A DNA stretch of 64,000 nt, from assembly GCF_041860085.1 (NCBI RefSeq), contig NZ_CP124747.1:3286001-3350000 (forward strand), written 5' to 3'. Position 1 is the first letter of the stretch. Each line of letters begins with the position of its first letter. This DNA comes from Schlesneria sp. DSM 10557. GTDB lineage: Bacteria; Planctomycetota; Planctomycetia; Planctomycetales; Planctomycetaceae. Below the pieces are notes generated by a model. That model was not told where the DNA came from. It did not search any database and saw nothing but the letters and a program-made list of their open reading frames with translations. The position numbers and the translations under genes were made by a program. Positions 33,778 through 42,444 of this stretch are shown piece after piece.

Positions 33778-35088
33778 GTGAGAACCACAGAATTTTGTCG
33801 CGTCTGCTGGTGTGCCCTGTTCTGTTGTCTGAGCATGGCGCTGGCGTCGATGGCCAGCGCCGGGGAAAAAGGGATTGCCGACTTTCCCCGGCTCTCGGCA
33901 GAGAATGACTGGCCCTGGTGGCGAGGTCCACAGCGGAACGGGATCGCCCGTAGCGCACCGGTTCCGACAACATTCAGTGAAACGCAGAACCTGACCTGGA
34001 AAGTCCCCGTACCCGGCCGGGGACATGCATCGCCCACAGTCGTCGGGACCCGCATTTTTCTCGCCACGGCCGACGACAAACAGCAAGTGCACTCGATCCT
34101 GGGGTTTGATCGGAGAACAGGGAAGCAGCTCTGGAAGACAGACGTCAACCAGGGCGGTTTCCCCGAGAAAAATCACGAGAAGAACACCGAAGCGACACCC
34201 ACCATCGCCAGTGATGGCGAGCGGGTGTTCGCGACGTTCTACCATCATGACAAGATCGAGTTACTGGCTCTCGATTTCGACGGTCAGTTGATCTGGAAGA
34301 AGGATGTCGGCCCGTTCTATCCGAAGATGTACGAATACGGATACGCCCCTTCACCGATCCTTTATCAGGACTCGGTGATCGTCGCAGCCGAATATGATGG
34401 TGATGCTTCGTTCCTCACGGCCTTCGACCGGAAGACCGGCGAACAACGCTGGCGAGCCGCTCGACCACGAATGGTGTCGTATTCGTCCCCGGTCATTGGC
34501 AATGTCGCGGGCAAGGATCAACTGCTGATCAGCGGAGCGCTCAAAGTCAGTTCCTACGATCCCGTCGATGGCAAGGCCCTGTGGTCAATCGAAGGGACGA
34601 CCGCCGCAACGTGCGGAACAATGGTCTGGGAGGGAGACACCGTGTTCGCCAGTGGCGGATACCCGAAATCCGAGACCATCGCCGTGAAAGCGGACGGCAG
34701 CGGCAAGGTCGTCTGGAAGAACAACCAGAAGTGCTACGAGCAATCGATGCTCGCCCACAAAGGGTATCTCTACGCTCTGACCGACAACGGCATTCTATAT
34801 TGCTGGCGGGCGTCTGACGGCAAGGAGATGTGGAAAGAGCGGCTGAAAGGTCCGATCAGCGCTTCTCCCGTGCTGGCGGGGGATCACATCTATTGGGCGA
34901 ACGAACTCGGCACGATGTACGTCTTCCGTGCAAACCCCGACAAGTTTGAACTGGTCGCTGAAAATCAGATCGGCACAGACTCGTTCCCCAGCCCGGCAAT
35001 CTGTGGCGGCCAGATCTTCCTGCGAGTCGCCACCGGGACGGGGACGGAGCGTCAGGAATGGCTCTATTGCTTTGCCAGACAGGACTGA
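33778..35088 (+). CDS. Exported PQQ-like beta-propeller protein
   Basis: A 436-residue protein with an N-terminal export signal (CWCALFCCLSMALASMASAG). The start is GTG 33778 with AGGA upstream. Repeated propeller blades carry W-type motifs: GFDRRTGKQLWKTDV, ALDFDGQLIWKKDVG, AFDRKTGEQRWRAARP, SYDPVDGKALWSIEG and RASDGKEMWKERLKG. DWPWWRGPQRNGIA near the start is common in planctomycete propellers. There is no dehydrogenase PQQ-site pattern; it is probably a structural or binding propeller outside the cytoplasm. It may be transcribed with the ligase and reductase genes. Confidence 0.9.
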   Translation: MRTTEFCRVCWCALFCCLSMALASMASAGEKGIADFPRLSAENDWPWWRGPQRNGIARSAPVPTTFSETQNLTWKVPVPGRGHASPTVVGTRIFLATADDKQQVHSILGFDRRTGKQLWKTDVNQGGFPEKNHEKNTEATPTIASDGERVFATFYHHDKIELLALDFDGQLIWKKDVGPFYPKMYEYGYAPSPILYQDSVIVAAEYDGDASFLTAFDRKTGEQRWRAARPRMVSYSSPVIGNVAGKDQLLISGALKVSSYDPVDGKALWSIEGTTAATCGTMVWEGDTVFASGGYPKSETIAVKADGSGKVVWKNNQKCYEQSMLAHKGYLYALTDNGILYCWRASDGKEMWKERLKGPISASPVLAGDHIYWANELGTMYVFRANPDKFELVAENQIGTDSFPSPAICGGQIFLRVATGTGTERQEWLYCFARQD

Positions 35089-35144
35089 ACACCCGCAGGG
35101 CCATTTCCAGTCGGTCGCTGTCAGCAGGCCCCCAATGTGATTTC

Positions 35145-35201
35145 CTCGCCACAGTGAAACTCACTCGCCACAGTGAAACTCACTCGCCACAGTGAAACTC
35201 A
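35145..35201 (+). repeat. Perfect tandem repeat, 3 x 19 bp
   Basis: Three identical copies of CTCGCCACAGTGAAACTCA stand head to tail between the convergent propeller and RND genes. Confidence 0.95.
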
Positions 35202-35272
35202 GGAGTCCAGCGACGTTCAGCAGGTAGCATCACGGACAGCATCAGGTGCGGGAGTAACACTTCTGTCGTGGA

Positions 35273-38254
35273 TCAGGCCACACGGGCCGCCTGATTCAGT
35301 CGGTTTATTGCAGAGCTTTCGACTGAGACGGGGGCCGCATCCCGATCGAACTCCGTGTCGACCACACCTTCTCCACGAGACCCCTTCGTCGACAAGCCTC
35401 GATGACGTGAGAACAGGCACAGAATCGAAGGGAGCATAATCAGCGAGACAAACATGCACGATCCGACCCCGATCGTCAGAACGGCTCCCAGACTGTACAG
35501 ACCGCGGTGGGCCGAGATCATCATGCTTCCAAAACCGACCATCGTCGTGGTGGACGTCATCACGATGGCGTTAATCGTACTCGGCGACGGACAGTACACT
35601 TCATTCGGCTTCGAATGAAAGTCATGCATGATGTGCACCCCATTATCCACGCCGATTCCGAGAATGAGGGGCAGGATGATGAGGTTCGCCGGATTGAGGG
35701 GAATGTTGAGGATCACCAGCACACCACAACTGATTCCCAACCCCACCATCGGTGGAATCATCGCCAGTAACGTATCCATGACGGCCGTCCGCCCCAGGAA
35801 GAGCGAGAGGACCAGGGTCATCACAGTAAAGACCGCCAGAAGGAGGCCGGGGTTGTACTGCAACTGCCCCGTCACCATCAGAATTCCCGCGATGAGGGCC
35901 ATCACCGCAGGGGGGAAGAATGTCCAGAACAATTGATTTCGGGTAGAAAAGTCCATGACCAGCGTGACGAGAATCACACCGAGTGCATACAACGCACAGA
36001 TCTCATAGCTTCGCTTGATCTGACGAGCTGCTTCGTAATTCTGCAGTGGCGTTCCTGTCGCGTCGGCATCCACTGTCCGAACTTCGTGCACGAATCGCTG
36101 CAGCGGTTCCATATCCCAAATTTGATCCTTGGGAAAAATCTGCAACAGCCATTTTCCCTGCGGACTGACAAATCGCGACCTCAGTTCGATCGGCAGATCG
36201 TCTGCCGTCACGGGCTCGGGATTCGAAGCCGAAGCGATGGCCTGAAACTGTGCCAGAAGGGCGTAGGCCATGCGATACTGGAATTCGCCCAGGAACTCCA
36301 TTTGTCGCTGTAGCGACTCTTCATCCAGTGCATTCAAGATCGAGTCGATCGAACTGGCAATCCGTTGCGATTCCGGGTCACGACGCGACTTGAGCAGATC
36401 ATAGAGTTTTTCCAGGGCTCGACCATTCGCGGCGGGCATGGCCGCCTGGGGCTCAGGAGGTGCCGCAGGAAGTTGAGACAACTGTGCATGGTAGCCCTGA
36501 ATGAGCAGCCGTTTGGCCTCGGGCAGGGATTCCGGGATGCGTGTCGCAAGTTCCTGTACTTCGCGAACAGTCGGCAGCTGTTCAAACTTCTTTTTGAGTT
36601 CTCTCGCTTCCTCCGGAGAGTCAGCAATGGAAAGGGCATACAGCAGCGAATGCTTGGAAGACTCGAAAATGTGGTTCTGTGCTTCGACCGATTCCAGTCC
36701 TTCAGCCTGAAGGTGCAGGAGATTATGATCATAAACGACGAGTGGCTTCGGTACTGGCCCTGACCAGTCGAAGCTCCGATAACCGATGAAACCCAGGAAG
36801 ACTGCGGACGCCGTGAGGATGACCCAGGGATAATTCAAAATGGCGGCACGCAGAGTTCGTGCTTCGAACGGCTTGGGCAGTTCCAGCAGTTCTGTCCGAC
36901 GATCCGCCACGGCGATGGCGGCGGGAAGAACGGTGAACGCCGCCAGTGCACACAGCAGAATGCCTCCCCCGGCGATCACTCCCAGTTCCGCAACCCCCAG
37001 GAAGTCGGTCATCGTGGCGCAGAAAAACGCCAGCGATGTGGTCACGGCCCCCGTCACAACACCGACGCCGACACCCTCGGTCGTCGCCACAATCGCCTCG
37101 ATCAGACCCATTCCCTGATGCCGTAGCTCCAGATAGCGGGACAGGATATGCACGGCGAAGTCGATTCCAAGCCCCATCAACATCGCGGCGAACGACACTG
37201 ACAGGATGTTCAGGTGGCCAATCATCAGCGTCGTGTAGCCGAATGACCAGGCCATCCCGACCGCAAGCATAAACAGTCCGAGGAATGGATGTAGAAATCC
37301 ACGGAAGCCGAGAAACAGCAGAATGGCGACACCCACGAAGGAAATGACCGAGGCGGTGGTCGAGTCAGCCATCGACCGCCGCATTTCGTCATTCTCGAGA
37401 ACCGAGATCCCGGTCAGCAGGAACTTCACATCCGGGAACTTCTGCTGGGCGTCAGCCAGCAATTTCCGGACAGCGTCGATGGCAAGAGTGGGTCCCTCAA
37501 AGGACCCCTTGTCCTGCACGGCCGAAGCCATGACGAACCCCATCGTCCCTGTCTCATTCAACATATAATCAGACTGCTTCCCCTGCTCTTCCATCTCGTC
37601 CGGCACGGACAGAATTTCAGGCCAGGGATTCGTAAAGCGGTCACCGTCCTGCATCGTGTTCTGCAAACTTGTGATGAGCAGGTCCGTATGATGCAGGAGT
37701 TGTTTTTCCATTTCCGGATCGTTTTTGACCCGAGACAATTGGCTTTGAAGACGTGTGACAACACCATCAAGCGTAATCAGACCCCAGTTGCCGTTGAGAA
37801 TGGGTCGGAACGACTCCAGTCGTTCCAGACCGTTGGCGAGGGTATTCGCGGGGAGGTACTGCAGCCCCTTCTCTGGAAGTTTCCCCGGATCAATCCGATA
37901 GAGTACGTTACTGAACAACTTCGGTTGACCGGCCAGACGGGAACCGACATCGTCGATGGCTTCCTTCAGCGCCTCGCTGCGATTGCTTTCGATGACAACG
38001 ATGATGTCGTCGAATTGACCGAAGTCCTTGGTGTAATTAATCCAGCGCTGATAGAATCCCGCCTCGGGATTGATCAGATCGGACCGGTCTGTCTTGAAAT
38101 TCAGTCGCTGCGTCGTGAGATAGACGCAAAACACGGCCGACAGGACGACGATCCCGATTGTCCACCAGGCGTGACGAGCACACAAACCGGTCAAGGAACC
38201 AAGTGATTCCGTGAGAACGGATTTTGAACGGGGTTCTTTGACTTCTTCCGACAT
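35273..38254 (-). CDS. RND/MMPL-family transporter, HpnN-like
   Basis: A 993-residue inner-membrane protein. The first membrane segment is at about residues 30-48. Two groups of about five membrane segments follow (around 305-480 and 745-960), each after a large soluble domain. This is the two-times-six arrangement of RND/MMPL transporters. The closest type I recognise is the hopanoid-associated HpnN family (FGQFDDIIVVIE early, SFAAMLMGLGIDFAVHILSRY and PLILGIGVDNGVHIMHDF in the membrane halves). It probably moves a lipid between membranes. No hopanoid genes are nearby, so the substrate is open. It is convergent with the upstream propeller gene. Confidence 0.9.
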   Translation of the reverse strand: MSEEVKEPRSKSVLTESLGSLTGLCARHAWWTIGIVVLSAVFCVYLTTQRLNFKTDRSDLINPEAGFYQRWINYTKDFGQFDDIIVVIESNRSEALKEAIDDVGSRLAGQPKLFSNVLYRIDPGKLPEKGLQYLPANTLANGLERLESFRPILNGNWGLITLDGVVTRLQSQLSRVKNDPEMEKQLLHHTDLLITSLQNTMQDGDRFTNPWPEILSVPDEMEEQGKQSDYMLNETGTMGFVMASAVQDKGSFEGPTLAIDAVRKLLADAQQKFPDVKFLLTGISVLENDEMRRSMADSTTASVISFVGVAILLFLGFRGFLHPFLGLFMLAVGMAWSFGYTTLMIGHLNILSVSFAAMLMGLGIDFAVHILSRYLELRHQGMGLIEAIVATTEGVGVGVVTGAVTTSLAFFCATMTDFLGVAELGVIAGGGILLCALAAFTVLPAAIAVADRRTELLELPKPFEARTLRAAILNYPWVILTASAVFLGFIGYRSFDWSGPVPKPLVVYDHNLLHLQAEGLESVEAQNHIFESSKHSLLYALSIADSPEEARELKKKFEQLPTVREVQELATRIPESLPEAKRLLIQGYHAQLSQLPAAPPEPQAAMPAANGRALEKLYDLLKSRRDPESQRIASSIDSILNALDEESLQRQMEFLGEFQYRMAYALLAQFQAIASASNPEPVTADDLPIELRSRFVSPQGKWLLQIFPKDQIWDMEPLQRFVHEVRTVDADATGTPLQNYEAARQIKRSYEICALYALGVILVTLVMDFSTRNQLFWTFFPPAVMALIAGILMVTGQLQYNPGLLLAVFTVMTLVLSLFLGRTAVMDTLLAMIPPMVGLGISCGVLVILNIPLNPANLIILPLILGIGVDNGVHIMHDFHSKPNEVYCPSPSTINAIVMTSTTTMVGFGSMMISAHRGLYSLGAVLTIGVGSCMFVSLIMLPSILCLFSRHRGLSTKGSRGEGVVDTEFDRDAAPVSVESSAINRLNQAARVA

Positions 38255-39220
38255 TCAAACGTCTCGGCAATCTGGTTCAATTGTGGCGACAGGAATGATA
38301 TCGGTAATTTTCCGATCATCGCAAGCGGTCTCATCACCAGATAGGTAAACCAGATAACCTGGAACACCAGTTTCAAATCGCGAAAGTGGGAAACCGGCAA
38401 TTTTCTGCGAGAGAGGCTCCCCCCATTGGGGCCAGTGACCGCCCCCGCAACCTCGTCCACGGCCAGCAATCTCGCTGAGAAATTTCTCCTGGCCCGATGC
38501 ATCAGCAGAGGGATTTCTCAGAAAAGCAACTACTCCGTACCGAGCGAGGTGCATGAAGAATTCTCGGGGCGACCTCAATAGACTACCCAGTCACCCTGAT
38601 AAAACCACATGGTTTACGAAGCACAGCCCCTATCACAGGTAACTTGCCTGAACGGGTGGATTCGTTCGGGATGCCGCCCGATAACTCCTCAGCCCGGGAA
38701 CGATGCGAAAGCTGAGTCGCCGGGAGAAATCGATTCGGCGGTCCGCGTGGATCTGCTCAATGGGAGACGAGGTTCCCGGCAGACCAGCCTGCCCCGCGCA
38801 GCACCCGAGACTTTCCACCATGACCATCATGTGGGGAGACGGCTGGCAATCCTTGCAGAAAAGCTACACAACTACTGACGTATTCAAACAGACTGCAAGG
38901 TTTCCCTGGACTGCTGGATCGAATTCTCACTCGCCGTCGTTGAACCACCCTCGGTTCGACGACGGCGATTTTTTTATACTGCTGCAAGACTCTGCAGGTA
39001 TGCGGCAACATCGCCCAAGGTTAGTGAAGCTCTGCCCGCGATCAGCGCATTATCCCACCGCCACCCACTTCGGCTTCCCGCAGAGAACATTTTCTACCGC
39101 TGATTCTGCCTAGACATTACGTTGCGAAACGGGATTCGTGAGACGACAGGTTCAGCGGCATGCCGATTGCTACCCTCGGTTCTGTGATGTCAAAAAACAC
39201 TGACTTACAGAATAAATCTC
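38255..39220. other. 966-bp intergenic region with a terminator, possible small RNA
   Basis: The longest gene-free stretch in the window. Frames here look random. A strong plus-strand terminator at 38932-38975 has no visible gene upstream, so a non-coding transcript of up to about 670 nt could start within 38255-38930. No known RNA motif (SRP, tmRNA, RNase P, 6S) was recognised. Confidence 0.45.
38932..38975 (+). terminator. Intrinsic terminator without a recognised upstream gene
   Basis: CGCCGTCGTTGAACC pairs with GGTTCGACGACGGCG (one G-U pair) around a 6-base loop, followed by ATTTTTTT. Confidence 0.85.
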
Positions 39221-39601
39221 ATGATCGCAGCTTCCCCCCAATACGAATTCACGCACGTGGAGCACCGCGAGCTTGAGTATCTCTTGCTGGGGGATCTCAG
39301 GCAGATCCTGGAAGAGCCTGAAGGGCCACATACCGCCTGCTGGCTGTTGGCCATTCTCGACATGATTCTCGTGGGACGTCCTCGGCTTCGCCGGGCGGTC
39401 TACCTTCCAGTGCGAGTTCCGGAAGATCCCTACCAGCCACGCACTATGGAAACGAGATCACTGATCGAAAAGCTGAGACGCCTACGCGATCGGGTGGCTC
39501 ATCGTGCAGGGCACGCGGCACTGGCCAATGAAATCCGCGATGAACTTCGAGAAGTCATGCTCGACCGCATGAGCTCCGCCGGCTGTTTGTTTGACGCCTG
39601 A
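39221..39601 (+). CDS. Small hypothetical protein
   Basis: A 126-residue soluble, mostly helical protein (HRELEYLLLGDLRQILEEPE, then LIEKLRRLRDRVAHRAGH). There is no signal peptide or known motif. The ATG at 39221 lacks a clear ribosome-binding site, so the start is not certain. The composition is protein-like and the frame runs without interruption. It lies downstream of the plus-strand terminator and convergent with the trans-sulfuration gene. No function can be assigned. Confidence 0.6.
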   Translation: MIAASPQYEFTHVEHRELEYLLLGDLRQILEEPEGPHTACWLLAILDMILVGRPRLRRAVYLPVRVPEDPYQPRTMETRSLIEKLRRLRDRVAHRAGHAALANEIRDELREVMLDRMSSAGCLFDA

Positions 39602-39798
39602 GACGGCCCAGCGAACATCCCGTCGGTCCGCCCCCGGGGGTTCTTTCGCCAGACTGCCGCATTCGCTCGGGATTCTTCTCAGCCCACAAAGCGCCGGCCG
39701 GCCACACCTCCCTGCACATCTCTCCAAAGAACAGACCGACGCAGCGAAGGTAACTCAGAAGCCCCCTCACTGCGTCGTGAAATGCCCGTTCAGTAAGC

Positions 39799-40938
39799 TC
39801 AGTCTGCCAGAGCGTTTGTGAAATCGGCAATCAGATCGTCAGGATGTTCGATCCCCACGGAAACACGCAGCGTCGAATCGGTGATTCCCGCTTCCCGGCG
39901 TGCGGCTTCTGACATGGAAGCATGGCTCATCGAGTCTGGGTATTCGATGAGTGACTCCACACCGCCCAGGGATTCAGCCAGCTGGAATAATTTCAGACGT
40001 TCAACGACCCGCTCAACGGCAGGACGTCCGCCGTCGATTTCGAAACTCAGCATCGCGCCGAAACCTGACTGCTGACGCTTGGCCAGTTCGTGCTGTGGAT
40101 GATCCTCGAGACCGGGATAGTAGACGTGCTTGATCCGGGCGTGTCCGTCGAGGAACCTCGCCAGGGCCATTGCACCTCGCTGGTGAGCTTCCATACGGGG
40201 ACCCAGGGTTTTCACGCCGCGGAGCACCAGCCAGGCATCGAAGGGGGAACAACCGAGGCCCAACGCATTGACGACATAGCTGATTTTTTCAGCATGCTCT
40301 TTGGACTTCGTAACGACGCAGCCACCTACCACGTCCGAATGACCATTCAGGTATTTCGTCGTCGAATGCACGACGATATCAACGCCGTGGTCGAAGGGGC
40401 GCTGGAAATAGGGAGAAAGGAACGTGTTATCGGCGATCGTGATCGCCCCGGCTTCCCTGGCGACTTTCGCGATCGCGGACATATCGACAATGTTCAGCAG
40501 GGGATTGCTGGGGGTTTCGATCCAGACACATTTGGTTTTCGGAGTGATCGCCTTGCGAACTTCCTCGGGATCGCCCATCCGGACGAAGACGAAATCGATT
40601 CCCATGCTGCGGAAAACCGCGTCGAACAGACGGTACGTACCGCCGTAAATATCGTGACCGGCGATAATCTGATCACCGGGCTTGAAAAGGTGCATCGTCG
40701 CCGTGATCGCCGACATCCCGGTACAGGTGGCTCGGCAGTCGATTCCACCTTCCAGGGCGATAATGTTTTCTTCGAGAGCACGTCGCGTCGGATTGCCACT
40801 GCGCGTGTAGTCAAATCCGCGATGCGTTTTCAGATCGTCCCAGCGAAACGTTGAGGACGGATAGATCGGAGTGGTGGCACTATTGAAAGTTGAGTCTTTA
40901 TCCACACCTACGTGGACACACCGGGTCTCAAACTGCAT
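39799..40938 (-). CDS. Cys/Met metabolism PLP enzyme (cystathionine gamma-synthase/lyase type)
   Basis: A 379-residue fold-type I PLP enzyme. It begins RCVHVGVDKDSTFNSATTPI. The YTRSGNPTRRALE block binds PLP phosphate from the neighbouring subunit. IETPSNPLLNIVD is present, as is IADNTFLSPYFQRPF with the Asp that holds the PLP nitrogen. The PLP lysine lies in VHSTTKYLNGHSDVVGG. The reaction is either synthesis of cystathionine from an activated homoserine or its breakdown; sequence by eye cannot separate MetB, MetC and CTH. AAGGA lies upstream of the ATG. Cytoplasmic. Confidence 0.93.
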   Translation of the reverse strand: MQFETRCVHVGVDKDSTFNSATTPIYPSSTFRWDDLKTHRGFDYTRSGNPTRRALEENIIALEGGIDCRATCTGMSAITATMHLFKPGDQIIAGHDIYGGTYRLFDAVFRSMGIDFVFVRMGDPEEVRKAITPKTKCVWIETPSNPLLNIVDMSAIAKVAREAGAITIADNTFLSPYFQRPFDHGVDIVVHSTTKYLNGHSDVVGGCVVTKSKEHAEKISYVVNALGLGCSPFDAWLVLRGVKTLGPRMEAHQRGAMALARFLDGHARIKHVYYPGLEDHPQHELAKRQQSGFGAMLSFEIDGGRPAVERVVERLKLFQLAESLGGVESLIEYPDSMSHASMSEAARREAGITDSTLRVSVGIEHPDDLIADFTNALAD

Positions 40939-41203
40939 GTATACAATCCTTCAACGGTTCGACGGCACAATTTGGCCGATATGGTAAGGCCGAACTTCGG
41001 GAACAACAATCCCGGGGCTGACAATCATCGACACACAGGCATTCGAGATGGTTCATCGCGTCCGATTGCGCGTTCAATGCCTGATCAACCTGGAAAATCG
41101 GCTCGGGTGACTCAAAACATCGTGTGACAGTCGCCTCTGATCCGCCGCCACGCTAATCTAGGCACACGAATACTACTCTTTTGACTGATTCTGGAATCTG
41201 CTT

Positions 41204-42412
41204 GTGACAACGCCGACTGCATCGCTTCCGCCGTCATCTGAAATGCAATCACGCCTCGAGTTTGGAATCCGCGTCGCACGCGAGGCCAGCGAACTTATCC
41301 TGCGGTACTACCAAGCCACCGATCTGGCCGTGGAGCGTAAGGGGGATTCTAGTCCCGTCACAGAAGCCGACAAGGGAGCCGAACTGCTAATTCGTAAGGA
41401 ATTGGAGCTCGCCTTTCCGAACGACGCGATCCTTGGCGAAGAGTTTCCCGACAAGGTCGGCACGAGCGGATTTCGCTGGATTCTGGACCCCATCGATGGA
41501 ACCAAATCCTTCATCCACGGTGTTCCGCTGTTCGGAACCCTCATTGGGGTCGAGTACGACTCGCGCTGCGTCATCGGCGTCGTTCGCTTCCCTGCCCTGA
41601 ACGAAGTCGTCTATGCCGCGAAAGGGTCAGGCGCCTGGTGGCAGATCGGCGATCGGGAACCCCGACAGGTGCGCGCCTCTGACGTCAACACCTTTGACGA
41701 AGCGACGTTCTGTACGACGAACATTACCCGCTGGCAGAAAATCGGCCGTGCCGACACCCTGCAGACGCTGCTGGATTCGGTCAAGCTCGCCCGGGGATGG
41801 GGTGACTGCTTCGGTCATATGCTGGTGGCAACTGGCCGTGCCGAACTGATGATCGACCCCTCGATGAATCCCTGGGATGCCGCGGCGCTGCTGCCGATCG
41901 TGGAAGAAGCGGGGGCGTGCTTCGTCGACTGGAAGGGCGATTCGACGATTTATGGCGGAAACGGCCTCTCCGTGGTGAACGGCCTCAAGGATCAGGTCCT
42001 GGGCCTGCTGAGAAAAACGTACGAGATCGACGGTGAGAACTTCAATACCCTGGAAGAATTCTACGACGAGATCGAGCGGGTCCTGATTCCGGGGGTGACA
42101 TGGGGTCGTAATCTCGACGCCTTCAACGATCTCCTGCGAGGGGGCATGGGAACTCCTCCCGGCGGGTTTATCCTTCGCTGGAAGAATGCCGCCAAATCCA
42201 AGGTTCGACTTGGCTTTGTCGAGACGATCCGTCAGTTGGAAGCGCGACTGAAGAATTGTCACCCCGCCAATCGCTCGTTCGTACAGCAGGACCTGAAACT
42301 TGCCCGTTCCGGGCACGGAGCCACCGTCTTCGACTGGTTGGTCGAAGCCATCCGGGATCATGGAGCTGACGGAAAAGAACCTGACGATGGCGTGGAACTC
42401 ATTCTTGAGTAA
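41204..42412 (+). CDS. Inositol monophosphatase family protein fused to a barstar-like domain
   Basis: A 402-residue two-domain protein. Residues about 15-268 are an inositol-monophosphatase/histidinol-phosphatase (HisN) domain: the metal site ILGEEFP (about 77-82), LDPIDGTKSFIHG (94-106) and PWDAAALLPIVEEAG (223-237). Residues about 275-402 match barstar, the ribonuclease-inhibitor fold: TLEEFYDEIERVLIPG, then WGRNLDAFNDLLRGG (300-314), then FILRWKNA. I found no barnase-type ribonuclease gene nearby. The start is GTG 41204; ATG 41243 is possible. The two-domain reading is clear; why they are joined is unknown. Confidence 0.88.
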   Translation: MTTPTASLPPSSEMQSRLEFGIRVAREASELILRYYQATDLAVERKGDSSPVTEADKGAELLIRKELELAFPNDAILGEEFPDKVGTSGFRWILDPIDGTKSFIHGVPLFGTLIGVEYDSRCVIGVVRFPALNEVVYAAKGSGAWWQIGDREPRQVRASDVNTFDEATFCTTNITRWQKIGRADTLQTLLDSVKLARGWGDCFGHMLVATGRAELMIDPSMNPWDAAALLPIVEEAGACFVDWKGDSTIYGGNGLSVVNGLKDQVLGLLRKTYEIDGENFNTLEEFYDEIERVLIPGVTWGRNLDAFNDLLRGGMGTPPGGFILRWKNAAKSKVRLGFVETIRQLEARLKNCHPANRSFVQQDLKLARSGHGATVFDWLVEAIRDHGADGKEPDDGVELILE

Positions 42413-42444
42413 ATGAACCGAAATTGTCCGACAGGAGTCCGAGC

